Source: Deltaproteobacteria bacterium
Lineage (GTDB): Bacteria > UBA10199 > SPLOWO2-01-44-7
Assembly: GCA_016213065.1 (NCBI GenBank)
Contig: JACRBV010000148.1
Location: forward strand, 1-36,716
Length of the DNA stretch: 36,716 nucleotides
Reading direction: 5' to 3'
The notes beneath the pieces were generated by a model. That model worked only from the letters and a program-made list of their open reading frames with translations, was not told the origin of the DNA and ran no database searches. This document shows positions 24,291 through 32,124 of this stretch, piece after piece. A program made the translations under genes and the position numbers. Numbering within the stretch: the first letter of the stretch is position 1; every line of letters starts with the position of its first letter.

Positions 24291-25397
24291 ATGTGCTCCA
24301 TGTACAAATCTTTTCGCGCCGCTGTTTTGAGGGAGAGTTTTATTTCCGCCGGTGATTCGGTATTGGTTGGTGTCTCCGGCGGTGTTGACTCGATGGTCCT
24401 TCTTTCCCTTTTACTTGAGTTGCAACAGGACATTGATTTTGCGCTCAGTGTGGCACACGTCAACTACGGTCTTCGCGGGGAAGAGTCGGATGATCAGGAA
24501 AAATTGGTGCGCGATTTTTGTCTCCGTAACTATTTGCGCTGTTTTTTTTCGAACCCAAAACTTTTTGAGACGCAAAAAGACAATCTTCAAAATGCGGCCC
24601 GGGATTTCCGTTATCATTATTTTTCTGAAATGGCTTTGGAGACAGGTGTCAACCGTGTTGCCGTGGCCCATCACAAGGAAGATCAAGTGGAGACCATCTT
24701 GGGGCATTTACTGAGGGGTTCCAGTTTGAAGGGGCTGGCGGGGATGCAGACGGTGAGAAAAATGCAAAATTCAAAAATCAAAGATCAAAATTTAATGTTG
24801 ATTCGTCCTTTGCTTACTTTCAGCAAAGAAGAAATTAAAAAATATGCCGCGGAAAATAAAGTTTCCTATCTGGAAGACTCTTCCAATCTTTCCAAAGAAT
24901 ATTGGCGCAATCAGTTACGTCATGACTTGTTGCCGGTGCTTGAAAAATTAAGACCTAAAGCCTTTGACAAAATTGTCCAATTGGGGGATGACCTGCGCGA
25001 AGTCGCTGATTTTTTGACAATTACGGCCACAGATTGGCTCAAGGAATTTTCCAGAAAAGAAGAAGATGCTTTCTGGATGCCGCGTCCTCGGTGGGCAACT
25101 CTTCCAAGACCGCTTCGTCTGGAAGTGCTTCATCAAGCCGTGAAAATGTTCGCAACTAGTGAGCGAAGCGAACGAGAGGGGGAGGCTCCGACGGCTTTGC
25201 CGTTGGAGGGGGCGACGCGAGCCCCTGTAATAGTTTTGAAGGATTTAAAAAGAGATCATTTGGTTCGTTGTGAACAGATTGCGCTTGGTGAAAAACCGGA
25301 AGGTTATTACCATCTGCCGGCAGAATTAAGATTTGTGCGGCAGGGCGATTCGTTGCTACTTTCAAAAAGCTGTGTTAACTTGAGGTCAAACAAATGA
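24291..25397 (+). CDS. tilS: tRNA(Ile)-lysidine synthase TilS with two repeat-derived insertions
   Basis: ATP-dependent lysinylation of C34 in tRNA-Ile(CAU). The PP-loop SGGVDS is at residues 29-34, with [11 protein letters not shown] near 61, [12 protein letters not shown] near 121 and LIRPLL near 171. The protein carries two foreign stretches: residues about 159-168 ([10 protein letters not shown]-like) from four heptamers, and residues about 290-312 from a 68-bp palindrome in the C-terminal part. Both keep the frame. ATG 24291 is used; ATG 24300 is equally possible, with no clear Shine-Dalgarno. The stop overlaps the ftsH ATG (ATGA). Confidence 0.92.
   Translation: MCSMYKSFRAAVLRESFISAGDSVLVGVSGGVDSMVLLSLLLELQQDIDFALSVAHVNYGLRGEESDDQEKLVRDFCLRNYLRCFFSNPKLFETQKDNLQNAARDFRYHYFSEMALETGVNRVAVAHHKEDQVETILGHLLRGSSLKGLAGMQTVRKMQNSKIKDQNLMLIRPLLTFSKEEIKKYAAENKVSYLEDSSNLSKEYWRNQLRHDLLPVLEKLRPKAFDKIVQLGDDLREVADFLTITATDWLKEFSRKEEDAFWMPRPRWATLPRPLRLEVLHQAVKMFATSERSEREGEAPTALPLEGATRAPVIVLKDLKRDHLVRCEQIALGEKPEGYYHLPAELRFVRQGDSLLLSKSCVNLRSNK
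24766..24793 (+). repeat. Four heptamers inside tilS
   Basis: AAAATTC, AAAAATC, AAAGATC, AAAATTT in exact 7-nt phase, 28 nt, between the region coding GMQTV and the conserved LIRPLL. Homologues are usually shorter here. The units resemble the AAAAATC block of the TonB-like gene. Confidence 0.75.
25159..25226 (+). repeat. 68-bp palindromic element, copy 2 (inside tilS)
   Basis: Ungapped alignment to the other two copies. The stem is CTCCGACGGC with GCCGTTGGAG (one G-T wobble against copy 1). It is read in frame as [20 protein letters not shown] plus RAP. It uses the same phase as the copy at 10016-10083. Confidence 0.88.
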
Positions 25398-27322
25398 AAC
25401 AAAGACATAAAACATTAGCACTTTGGTTTTTGCTGGTTCTTCTGGCCATTGCCGTATTCCATTTTAGAAATCAAAATTTTATGGCCACCGTGCAGGAAAT
25501 TTCTTTCAGCGATTTTATGGCCTCCATTCAGGCCAAACAGGTGGCCGAAGTCACCATTAAAGAAGATAATTACACCGGCCAATACAAACCCGATATCAAT
25601 AAGGGCGCTTTTTTCAAAACGACCGGCCCCATGACGACCGATTCTCCTCTTATAAAGGAGTTGATGGATTCCGGTGCCAAGGTCAATTACCAGCGCCGTG
25701 AAGAAGTCTTCTGGCCGCAACTGCTGATCTCTTGGCTCCCCATGATTCTCCTCTTCGCTTTCTTTTTCTTTTCGATGCGCCAAATTCAGGTGGGGGGCGG
25801 CAGGGCGCTTTCTTTCGGACGCAGTAAAGCACGCCTGTTAAATGAAAATCAAAAACGAATGACCTTCAAAGATGTGGCCGGGGTGGAAGAGGCAAAAGAA
25901 GAACTTGAAGAAATTATCGCCTTTTTAAAAGATCCGAAAAAATTTACGCGACTCGGGGGACGTATTCCAAAAGGTGTTTTACTCATGGGTTCGCCCGGTA
26001 CCGGAAAAACATTGCTTGCCCGCGCCGTGGCCGGAGAAGCCGGCGTTCCTTTCTTCAGTATCTCCGGTTCCGATTTTGTTGAAATGTTTGTCGGCGTCGG
26101 AGCCGCGCGTGTACGAGATCTTTTCGAACAGGGAAAAAAGAATGCACCGTGCATCGTTTTTATCGATGAAATTGATGCGGTGGGACGTCATCGTGGCGCG
26201 GGTCTCGGCGGTGGACATGATGAACGCGAACAAACGTTGAATCAGTTACTCGTCGAGATGGATGGTTTTGAATCGAATGAAGGAGTCATCATCATGGCGG
26301 CGACCAACCGCCCTGATGTGCTTGATCCGGCTCTGTTAAGGCCGGGTCGTTTTGACCGTCGTGTGATGGTGCCGCGTCCCGATGTGAAAGGGCGCGAAGA
26401 AATTTTGAAAGTCCACGCCCGCAAAACCAAAGTTGCCGCGGATGTTGAATTGGCAACCATCGCCAGAGGGACCCCGGGTTTCAGCGGGGCCGATCTGGAA
26501 AGTGTGGTGAACGAAGCCGCGTTGATCGCTTCCCGCTATAATAAGGAAGCGATTGAAATGATTGATTTTGAATTGGCAAAAGACAAGGTGATGATGGGGT
26601 CCGAAAGAAAGAGCATGATTATCAATGAAGAAGAGAAACGAAACACGGCGTTTCATGAAGCGGGACACACATTGGTGGCCAAAAAAATTCCGGGCGCAGA
26701 TCCCATTCACAAAGTCACCATTATTCCTCGCGGTGCGGCGCTTGGTTTGACACAGCAGCTCCCGATTGATGATCGCTACACGCAAAACAGAAAATTCTGT
26801 GAAAGCAGTCTGGCTATTTTAATGGGTGGGCGCGCGGCAGAGAAACTTGTTTTTGAACAACCTACAACCGGAGCGGGAAACGATATCGAAAGAGCAACCG
26901 AGTTGGCCCGCAAAATGGTTTGTGAGTGGGGGATGAGCGAAGTGCTGGGACCTCTGGCTTTTGGTAAAAAAGAAGAGATGGTTTTTCTTGGAAAAGAATT
27001 TGGTCATCATCAGGATTACAGTGAAGAAACGGCAAAACAGATTGATGGGGAAATCAGAAGGCTCGTGACAACGGGTTACAATCAGGCGGAAGCCATTTTG
27101 AAAAAGCACCTGAAAGAACTCAACGCTTTGGCGGAAGCGTTGCTGGAACATGAAACGCTTAACGGTGAGCAGATTGACTGTGTGATTGCGGGAGATAAAC
27201 TTCCTCCCATAACGAAGTCAATTCTTCCCCCCAGCGAGCCCACAGCTCCGGCGGTAGCGACTACCAAGGCAAAATCGGGTAAAGCAAAAATTTCCCCGGT
27301 GATGAAACCCGTCATCTCTTGA
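25394..27322 (+). CDS. ftsH: ATP-dependent zinc metalloprotease FtsH
   Basis: Membrane-bound AAA+ protease. 642 residues: two N-terminal membrane helices ([15 protein letters not shown] and [19 protein letters not shown]) around a periplasmic domain, Walker A GSPGTGKT near 199-206, Walker [10 protein letters not shown], second region of homology [20 protein letters not shown], zinc site HEAGH near residues 421-425 and a distal acidic ligand in the [12 protein letters not shown] segment. It starts in ATGA overlap with tilS and is followed by folP after 13 nt, a common tilS-ftsH-folP order. Confidence 0.97.
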   Translation: MKQRHKTLALWFLLVLLAIAVFHFRNQNFMATVQEISFSDFMASIQAKQVAEVTIKEDNYTGQYKPDINKGAFFKTTGPMTTDSPLIKELMDSGAKVNYQRREEVFWPQLLISWLPMILLFAFFFFSMRQIQVGGGRALSFGRSKARLLNENQKRMTFKDVAGVEEAKEELEEIIAFLKDPKKFTRLGGRIPKGVLLMGSPGTGKTLLARAVAGEAGVPFFSISGSDFVEMFVGVGAARVRDLFEQGKKNAPCIVFIDEIDAVGRHRGAGLGGGHDEREQTLNQLLVEMDGFESNEGVIIMAATNRPDVLDPALLRPGRFDRRVMVPRPDVKGREEILKVHARKTKVAADVELATIARGTPGFSGADLESVVNEAALIASRYNKEAIEMIDFELAKDKVMMGSERKSMIINEEEKRNTAFHEAGHTLVAKKIPGADPIHKVTIIPRGAALGLTQQLPIDDRYTQNRKFCESSLAILMGGRAAEKLVFEQPTTGAGNDIERATELARKMVCEWGMSEVLGPLAFGKKEEMVFLGKEFGHHQDYSEETAKQIDGEIRRLVTTGYNQAEAILKKHLKELNALAEALLEHETLNGEQIDCVIAGDKLPPITKSILPPSEPTAPAVATTKAKSGKAKISPVMKPVIS

Positions 27323-27335
27323 GGAAGAATGAATA

Positions 27336-28127
27336 ATGGAAAATAAAATCAGCATCATGGGAGTTTTGAATGTGACTCCCGATTCCTTTTTTGACGGCGG
27401 AAAATTCAACACAACGGAAAAGGCGGTAGAGCATGCCTTGAAGATGATCGCCGATGGAGCAGATATTATCGATATCGGCGGTGAATCCACAAAGCCGGGT
27501 GCCAAACCTCTTTCTGTTGAAGAAGAAAAGAAAAGAATCATTCCGATTCTGCATAAGTTGAGGCAAGCCACTCAATGCCCCATCTCCATTGACACCACCA
27601 AATCTTTTGTTGCGGCCGCGGCCATCGATTTTGGCGCAACACTCGTTAACGATATCAGTGCGGGACAGTTTGATTCCGAAATGCTCCCTTTGGTTTCACG
27701 GTCCAAAGTCCGGATTTGTTTGATGCACATGCAAGGAACACCGGAAACCATGCAGAAAAATCCCCACTATAAAAATGTGGTGGAAGAGGTCAAAGTTTTT
27801 TTGCGCCAGCGCATGACGGCTTGTTTGGAAGCGGGCATTGAAAAAGAAAAAATCGTTCTGGATCCGGGTATTGGTTTTGGAAAGAGTGTTGAAGATAATT
27901 TGGCGTTGTTGAAAAATCTGGATCAATTTCAGGACCTCGGCTGTCCCATTTTAATCGGCACCTCTCGCAAATCTTTTATCGGTGCCCTGACCGGTGCCAC
28001 CGTTGAAGACCGCCTTCCGGGAAGTCTCGCCACCCTTGCCGCGGCGGTTCAAAAGGGCGCGCAAATCGTCCGCGTGCACGACGTGGCAGAAACAAAACAG
28101 TTCCTCTCCCTCTTTGCCCAACTTTAG
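27336..28127 (+). CDS. folP: Dihydropteroate synthase FolP
   Basis: Joins p-aminobenzoate to the pterin pyrophosphate in folate synthesis. 263 residues, TIM barrel: MGVLNVTPDSFFDGGK (pterin/pyrophosphate loop), IDIGGESTKPGA, SIDTTKS, VNDISAG, LMHMQGTPETMQ, LDPGIGFGK, IGTSRKSF and a final RVHD. All the classic DHPS motifs are present. Third gene of the tilS operon. Confidence 0.96.
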   Translation: MENKISIMGVLNVTPDSFFDGGKFNTTEKAVEHALKMIADGADIIDIGGESTKPGAKPLSVEEEKKRIIPILHKLRQATQCPISIDTTKSFVAAAAIDFGATLVNDISAGQFDSEMLPLVSRSKVRICLMHMQGTPETMQKNPHYKNVVEEVKVFLRQRMTACLEAGIEKEKIVLDPGIGFGKSVEDNLALLKNLDQFQDLGCPILIGTSRKSFIGALTGATVEDRLPGSLATLAAAVQKGAQIVRVHDVAETKQFLSLFAQL

Positions 28128-28151
28128 TCTGATTTTTTTTGACATTGTTTT

Positions 28152-28166
28152 CCCATTGAAAATGGG
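28152..28166. promoter_or_regulatory. Short inverted repeat upstream of the mntA-hepT module
   Basis: CCCATT-GAA-AATGGG, a perfect 6-bp inverted repeat 12 nt before the start codon and just after a TTGACA at 28139-28144 that would serve as a -35 box. No good -10 is present at standard spacing. An operator for self-repression is possible. Confidence 0.35.
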
Positions 28167-28178
28167 TACCATGGGACC

Positions 28179-28580
28179 ATGAAATTTCGTTCTGTTTTTG
28201 CAAGTTATCCTGAAATCGAGCTTGCTTTTCAATACGGCTCCAGCGTTAAAAAAAGTCTGAGAAAGGCAAAGGATGTTGATATCGCCCTCCTTCTGAAAAA
28301 AATCCCTTCTGTGGAACGAAGATTGGATATCCAATCAGGGATTGCCGATTTGCTGACGAAGAAATTTAAAAAGCCGGTGGATGCTGTTCTTCTAAACAGG
28401 GCCAGTCCTTTTCTGGCTCATCAAGTTATAAAATACGGAAAGCTTTTGTTTGGGAAAAAATCCAGAGCGCGGGATTTTATTGTCAAAACCCTCACCCGTT
28501 ATTTTGATGTCCTTTTGTTTCACCGTTTTTTTCTGGAACGTTTGGAAAAACGTTTGGGGGTTCAATCCGATGACAGATAA
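28179..28580 (+). CDS. mntA: MNT nucleotidyltransferase, MntA-type antitoxin
   Basis: 133 residues. Minimal nucleotidyltransferase domain with GS-x10-DxD (YGSSVKKSLRKAKDVDIALLL, from about residue 23) and the third acidic position near VDAVLLN. In characterised MntA-HepT pairs, MntA neutralises HepT by adding AMP to a tyrosine near the RNase motif; this pair has the expected motifs on both sides. The gene has an inverted repeat upstream, and its end overlaps hepT by 11 nt. It lies directly after the folP operon, on the same strand, but with its own leader. Confidence 0.82.
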   Translation: MKFRSVFASYPEIELAFQYGSSVKKSLRKAKDVDIALLLKKIPSVERRLDIQSGIADLLTKKFKKPVDAVLLNRASPFLAHQVIKYGKLLFGKKSRARDFIVKTLTRYFDVLLFHRFFLERLEKRLGVQSDDR

Positions 28581-28989
28581 ATCTCTTGTGCAACGCAAAC
28601 TGACCCTTCTTCAAAACAAAAAGAAAGAAATAGAGGGCTATGATATTTCCAGTTTGAAGGATTTCAGAAAAAAAACGTACATGCAGAAGGCTGTGGAAAA
28701 AATGCTTCAGGAAATGGTCGAAATATGTGTGGATGTTGCAAAACACATTATTGCCGATGAGTCGTTGCGCATTCCAGACGACGCCAAAGATGCCTTCGCT
28801 GTTTTGCATGAAAAAGGAATCTTGTCTTTGAAATGTGAAAAGATACTCCAAAAAATGGTTGGTTTTCGCAATCTCATCGTTCATCTTTATGAAAGAGTGG
28901 ATATGGAAATTGTGTACGGTATTTATAAAAACCATCTTGGAGATTTTGATTTTTTCTCGAAGGAAATATTGAAATTCCTGCGTCAGTAA
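28570..28989 (+). CDS. hepT: HepT-type HEPN RNase toxin (DUF86)
   Basis: 139 residues, all alpha. The C-terminal part carries RNLIVHLY, an exact R-x4-H-x-Y motif, the catalytic signature of HepT RNases; the tyrosine is the residue AMPylated in the studied systems. The start at 28570 (MTDKSLVQ) overlaps the end of mntA, and GGGGG about ten bases upstream could serve as ribosome binding site. A longer frame back to 28450 only shadows mntA. Confidence 0.85.
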   Translation: MTDKSLVQRKLTLLQNKKKEIEGYDISSLKDFRKKTYMQKAVEKMLQEMVEICVDVAKHIIADESLRIPDDAKDAFAVLHEKGILSLKCEKILQKMVGFRNLIVHLYERVDMEIVYGIYKNHLGDFDFFSKEILKFLRQ

Positions 28990-29004
28990 ATCCTATCGTT
29001 TTTT

Positions 29005-29025
29005 GGGGCGAAAGAATGCCCCTTT
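29005..29025 (+). terminator. Weak terminator-like hairpin after hepT
   Basis: GGGGC (29005-29009) pairs with GCCCC (29018-29022), followed by only three T. A short stem and short T run make this a weak candidate for the end of the mntA-hepT transcript. Confidence 0.3.
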
Positions 29026-29056
29026 ACTCGCCTGCAAACCGCATAAATTTTTTTTG

Positions 29057-29082
29057 CAACTTTTTTTGAATGGTGCCGATAC
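29057..29082 (+). promoter_or_regulatory. Shared promoter-like motif, copy 1
   Basis: CAACTTTT, 10 nt, GCCGATAC, then ATCGGTTGGAA. It resembles sigma-28 promoters (TAAAGTTT, 11 nt, GCCGATAA), and the -10 half is palindromic (CCGAT-AC-ATCGG). The same arrangement precedes the 1080-residue gene. The ATG at 29106 lies 24 nt downstream. Confidence 0.5.
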
Positions 29083-29105
29083 ATCGGTTGGAAATAACAA
29101 TTGTC

Positions 29106-29186
29106 ATGTCTACAACCTTACCCTGAGTATTCACTGGTGAACAGTTAGCGAGTTTCGATGCGTTTTATTCCGCCATTTCAACCGGT
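29106..29186 (+). other. 5' extension of the unknown gene, with in-frame TGA
   Basis: From ATG 29106, in the frame of the ORF below, the sequence reads MSTTLP, then TGA at 29124-29126, then VFTGEQLASFDAFYSAISTG joined directly to the open frame at 29187. The ATG has the right distance to the shared promoter motif and a GGAAATAACAA leader like that of the 1080-residue gene, so it is probably the original start and the TGA a later nonsense change. Confidence 0.55.
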
Positions 29187-30284
29187 GTGTGGGGAGAAGA
29201 AACGCCGTCCGCGCTGGCCCAAATTGGAGCCGCCCTTGCGACCTCCGGTGTAACTACCGACACCTATTTTTCTCTGGTGGATCAATATACAAAAGCCGTT
29301 GTCGCTCGCGATGGAGCGGCGCAGTACCAATTGTTGAAACGGATTGCAGATGGCATTTCAAGTATGGCTTATGAAAACGCCCGCAAACAACTTTCATTCC
29401 GTGTCCGTCGCTTTGCCGAACATCCTGATTTTTCTTTTCTCCGTGATAACCTTCGTGTTGAAGATCGTGCCGTCCTTACTTTGGGAGGACTTCAAAGAAA
29501 ACCGGAAGTGGGGATGCAGGCGTCTTCTGGAAGAAAACTACCCATCGACGATGCAACTTTTGCCCGACAAATCCTTGAGCGTCAGATGGAACCCGGTGCA
29601 AAACCTCTTGAAAGGGGCGATCCTCTGTATGAGCGCCTATTAGGTGTCATCGATCGTCAGGTTATAAAATGGCCAGCTATTTATAAAATTCCAGAATTGG
29701 ATACTATTTGGAGAAGAATAAGACGAGGGTTTCCTGTCTCTTCTGCCAGATTCTATACTTTCGTGAGTTCTAGTTATGCTGTGGGTATAGCAAAGAATGG
29801 TTATGATCCGCATAAATTAACGGACATAAAACTTGACGGATTAATAGATGGCTTAAAAGAGGCATGGAAATTTGAACGTCGTCCCGACTTTGAAAAAATG
29901 AGGGGAACAGGAGAGAAAATTACCGATAAAGATTTTCAGCGAGGCGCTGTATTCTTCAAGCTGACTTCTACGCCAGAAGGAACGCACATATCCCAATTTA
30001 CAAATTATGGCCTGCCCAATAATAATGAAGAAGTTGTTATAAGTCTGGAACACGAAATGCCCATGCTGATATTTTTAACCTTTTTGGCCGCAACGCCGGG
30101 TTATGCTTACTCTGGTGATTATGAATTTGCGATTATGAGGAATGGGACGGCCCTTTTTAATAAAATGGTCCAACGAATGACACAGGAGGTATCAACAAGA
30201 GTTGTCGTTCATTCTTTTCCCAACACGCCTGCGGCAAGAAGAAGTGTTAATGGGAGTGGTGGGAAATGGTTTGGTATGAGTTGA
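29187..30284 (+). CDS. Unknown protein, disrupted at both ends
   Basis: The open part is 365 residues from a GTG at 29187. I do not recognise the family. It looks soluble and mixed helical (SALAQIGAALATSGVTTDTY, KLTDIKLDGLIDGLKEAWKF, NEEVVISLEHEMPMLIFLTF), with no signal peptide. No Shine-Dalgarno precedes the GTG, and the frame is open upstream to a TGA at codon 7 of a better start (29106). Its last ten or so codons (GSGGKWFGMS) lie in the left end of the IS, so the original C-terminus is lost. It is either a pseudogene or expressed as a truncated form. Confidence 0.55.
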   Translation: MWGEETPSALAQIGAALATSGVTTDTYFSLVDQYTKAVVARDGAAQYQLLKRIADGISSMAYENARKQLSFRVRRFAEHPDFSFLRDNLRVEDRAVLTLGGLQRKPEVGMQASSGRKLPIDDATFARQILERQMEPGAKPLERGDPLYERLLGVIDRQVIKWPAIYKIPELDTIWRRIRRGFPVSSARFYTFVSSSYAVGIAKNGYDPHKLTDIKLDGLIDGLKEAWKFERRPDFEKMRGTGEKITDKDFQRGAVFFKLTSTPEGTHISQFTNYGLPNNNEEVVISLEHEMPMLIFLTFLAATPGYAYSGDYEFAIMRNGTALFNKMVQRMTQEVSTRVVVHSFPNTPAARRSVNGSGGKWFGMS

Positions 30285-30404
30285 AGTTATGACTGGGAGA
30301 TTTCATTTTGTTTGGCAATAAAGCATAAAATAAATTTCTTCTGGCCGTTGTTTAATATATGTTTGCCGGCGCCCTCTATTTTGAAAAGGCTCCACACTGT
30401 GCTA

Positions 30405-30442
30405 TTTTCCCCTCCATCATGTCACTCAAACAGGAGGGAAAA
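30405..30442 (+). promoter_or_regulatory. Hairpin masking the transposase ribosome binding site
   Basis: TTTTCCCCTCC (30405-30415) pairs with GGAGGGAAAA (30433-30442) with one bulged C. The right strand is the transposase Shine-Dalgarno, so the folded leader would hide it. Read-through transcripts from outside the IS would carry this fold; similar protection is known for IS10 and IS50. Confidence 0.6.
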
Positions 30443-30445
30443 ACC

Positions 30446-31408
30446 ATGACTTTTTTAGAAACCGACATCAACGAACTCGTTTCCGCAAACCACCCTTACC
30501 GTAAGATACTGGAGCTTGTTGATTTTAGGGAGCTGACGAAAGAATTACGGAAGTGTTATTCCAAAATGGGGAGAGGCGGTTACCCCGTTGAAAGTGGATT
30601 CAAGGCCTTGTTGCTTCAATATATGGAAGATTTAAGCAATCGGGAAGCCCAGCGATTTTTGGAGGAGAATTTGTCAGGCAAATTATTTTGTGGATTTAAT
30701 TTGAGAGAGCAAACACCCGAGCACACCTATTTTGTGGATTTACGACAGCGAATAGGGACGAAACGTCTGGCAGAATTATTTAATCGGGTACGGGAGGCGT
30801 TGATACGCAACGGGATGATCCGAGAGGTTTTTACGTTTGTGGATGCGACAAAGCTAATCAGCAAGATGTCGACATGGGATGAGAGGGACAAGGCGATAAA
30901 AGCGGGAGAGGAGAAATTCAATAATGCGGTGGCAGAGAAATATGCGCGAGACAAAGAGGCGCGATTTGGTTGCAAAGGGAAAGATAAATTTTGGTTTGGG
31001 CACAAGAAGAATATTTCAGTGGACATGACAAATGGTCTGATCAACAAGGTGGCCGTTACTCCTGCGAATGTACCGGACCATAAGGGGTTAAAACATATTT
31101 GTCCGAGGCAGGGGGCTGTTTTTGGGGACAAGGTATTTTCGCCAAAGTATTCACGGGATGAGATCAAGAGGCGGGGATGCCATTCTGGTGTGATACTGAA
31201 AAACAACATGAAAGAGAAAGATCGGGACAAGGATCGATGGCTGACGAAGGTGCGCATGCCCTATGAAGGAACCTTTGCCAGAATGAGGAAGCGAACGTGG
31301 TATTCTGGGGTGGCAAAAAATCAATTGGAGGCATTTTTAGAGGCACTTGTTTTTAATTTTAAGCGGCTGATTAAGATAGAAGCGCCTCCCCTTCAATTCA
31401 CTTCCTGA
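30446..31408 (+). CDS. DDE transposase, IS5-like family
   Basis: 320 residues from ATG 30446, set by AGGAGGG eight bases upstream; an in-frame extension to 30359 is not supported. The N-terminal DUF772-type region (FKALLLQYMEDLSNREAQRFLEE, TYFVDLRQRIG) is followed by the catalytic triad: Asp in FVDATKL, Asp in VFGDKVFS and Glu in MPYEGTFARMRKR. HKKNISVDMTNGLI is typical of the family. The frame is intact and all three acidic residues are present, so it may be active. Confidence 0.88.
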   Translation: MTFLETDINELVSANHPYRKILELVDFRELTKELRKCYSKMGRGGYPVESGFKALLLQYMEDLSNREAQRFLEENLSGKLFCGFNLREQTPEHTYFVDLRQRIGTKRLAELFNRVREALIRNGMIREVFTFVDATKLISKMSTWDERDKAIKAGEEKFNNAVAEKYARDKEARFGCKGKDKFWFGHKKNISVDMTNGLINKVAVTPANVPDHKGLKHICPRQGAVFGDKVFSPKYSRDEIKRRGCHSGVILKNNMKEKDRDKDRWLTKVRMPYEGTFARMRKRTWYSGVAKNQLEAFLEALVFNFKRLIKIEAPPLQFTS

Positions 31409-31569
31409 TGGATTCGTATGTCTGGATGTGAAAAATGCCCTATTTTTCAACGAGGGGAGGAGAAAAAAGGGCAACAAAAAAGAAAAAACAAAAAAATAAT
31501 CCCTTGCGAAAAACTATCTCCAAACTTTTTAATCTATTTTTAATTCAGAGATCGTTTTCCACCAGTCCC

Positions 31570-32046
31570 TTGATTCGAAGATTGGCGGTCATGGACATTG
31601 TTCCCATTATTTTCGAACAACCTGTGAGGCGCGATGATATTGAAGGTTTGAGACGCGTGAGAGAAGAGGCGAACAAATATGGGACGATGGTTTTTGCCGA
31701 CGAATCGGTTTATTCCTTAAGAGATGCCCAAACTGTTTTGGATGCCAAATCCGTAGGCGGTATCAATCTTAAACTGATGAAACACGGTGGTTTACTCGAA
31801 GCCATGCGCATTGCCGATTTTGCCCATGAACACGGATTGAAATTGATGATCGGGGGGATGGTGGAATCGCGTTTGGGAATGAGCGCCAGTCTCCATTTTG
31901 CCTTGGCAATAGGGGGCGATGTTGTCTGGTTTGATTTAGATACGCCCATGCTCATTGAAGGAGATCCTTTGAGTGGAGGCCTTCAATATACAGGTCCCTC
32001 CATGACACTTCCCCAATCCCCCGGAATTGGTGTTCAAACCCGGTAA
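31570..32046 (+). pseudogene. 5'-truncated enolase-superfamily epimerase (L-Ala-D/L-Glu type)
   Basis: The remnant codes for the C-terminal half of a mandelate racemase/muconate-lactonising enzyme: IIFEQPV, VFADESVYS, GGINLKLMKHGG (the catalytic lysine strand) and MIGGMVESRLGMSASLHFA, then DLDTPML. These match dipeptide epimerases of peptidoglycan recycling. The N-terminal capping domain and first barrel strands are missing because homology begins exactly at the IS right end. An ORF running back to 31435 reads IS sequence, not epimerase. The 3' end is complete. Confidence 0.8.
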
Positions 32047-32055
32047 TTTTTTAAG

Positions 32056-32082
32056 CAACTTTTTTTTGCGGGATGACGATAA
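32056..32082 (+). promoter_or_regulatory. Shared promoter-like motif, copy 2
   Basis: CAACTTTT, 11 nt, GACGATAA, then ATATCGGTGGAA: the same layout as at 29057, closer to the sigma-28 spacing. The -10 half is again palindromic (CGATA-A-TATCG). The gene starts at 32125 after AAGGAATAACAA. Confidence 0.5.
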
Positions 32083-32124
32083 TATCGGTGGAATATTAAA
32101 AATATAAAAACTAAGGAATAACAA

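Larger units (their letters stand above)
30252..31569 (+). mobile_element. IS5-like insertion sequence, about 1.32 kb
   Basis: The left end GGGAGTGGTGGGAAATG (30252-30268) and the right end, read inward as GGGACTGGTGGAAAACG (31569-31553), match at 14 of 17 positions. They enclose one DDE transposase gene. The left end also matches the MITE end at 20111 in 16 of 17. The flanking pentamers TTAAT and TTGAT differ by one base, but the genes on the two sides are unrelated, so a simple insertion is unlikely. Confidence 0.7.

Noticed and set aside
29124-29126. TGA as a selenocysteine codon
   Set aside because: It is at codon 7 in a protein without a redox motif there, and no selenocysteine insertion hairpin is evident just downstream; a nonsense change is simpler.
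30369-31450. GCCCT...ATTTT blocks near 30371 and 31438 as IS ends
   Set aside because: They are in direct, not inverted, orientation and match poorly; the GGGAGTGG/GGGACTGG pair at 30252 and 31569 is inverted and is shared with the MITE.
31435-31569. N-terminal part of the epimerase ORF
   Set aside because: This stretch is the right end of the IS read in frame and has no resemblance to the enolase superfamily.
30247-31574. TTAAT and TTGAT as a target-site duplication of the IS
   Set aside because: They differ by one base and the genes on the two sides are unrelated, so a single insertion event is not supported.
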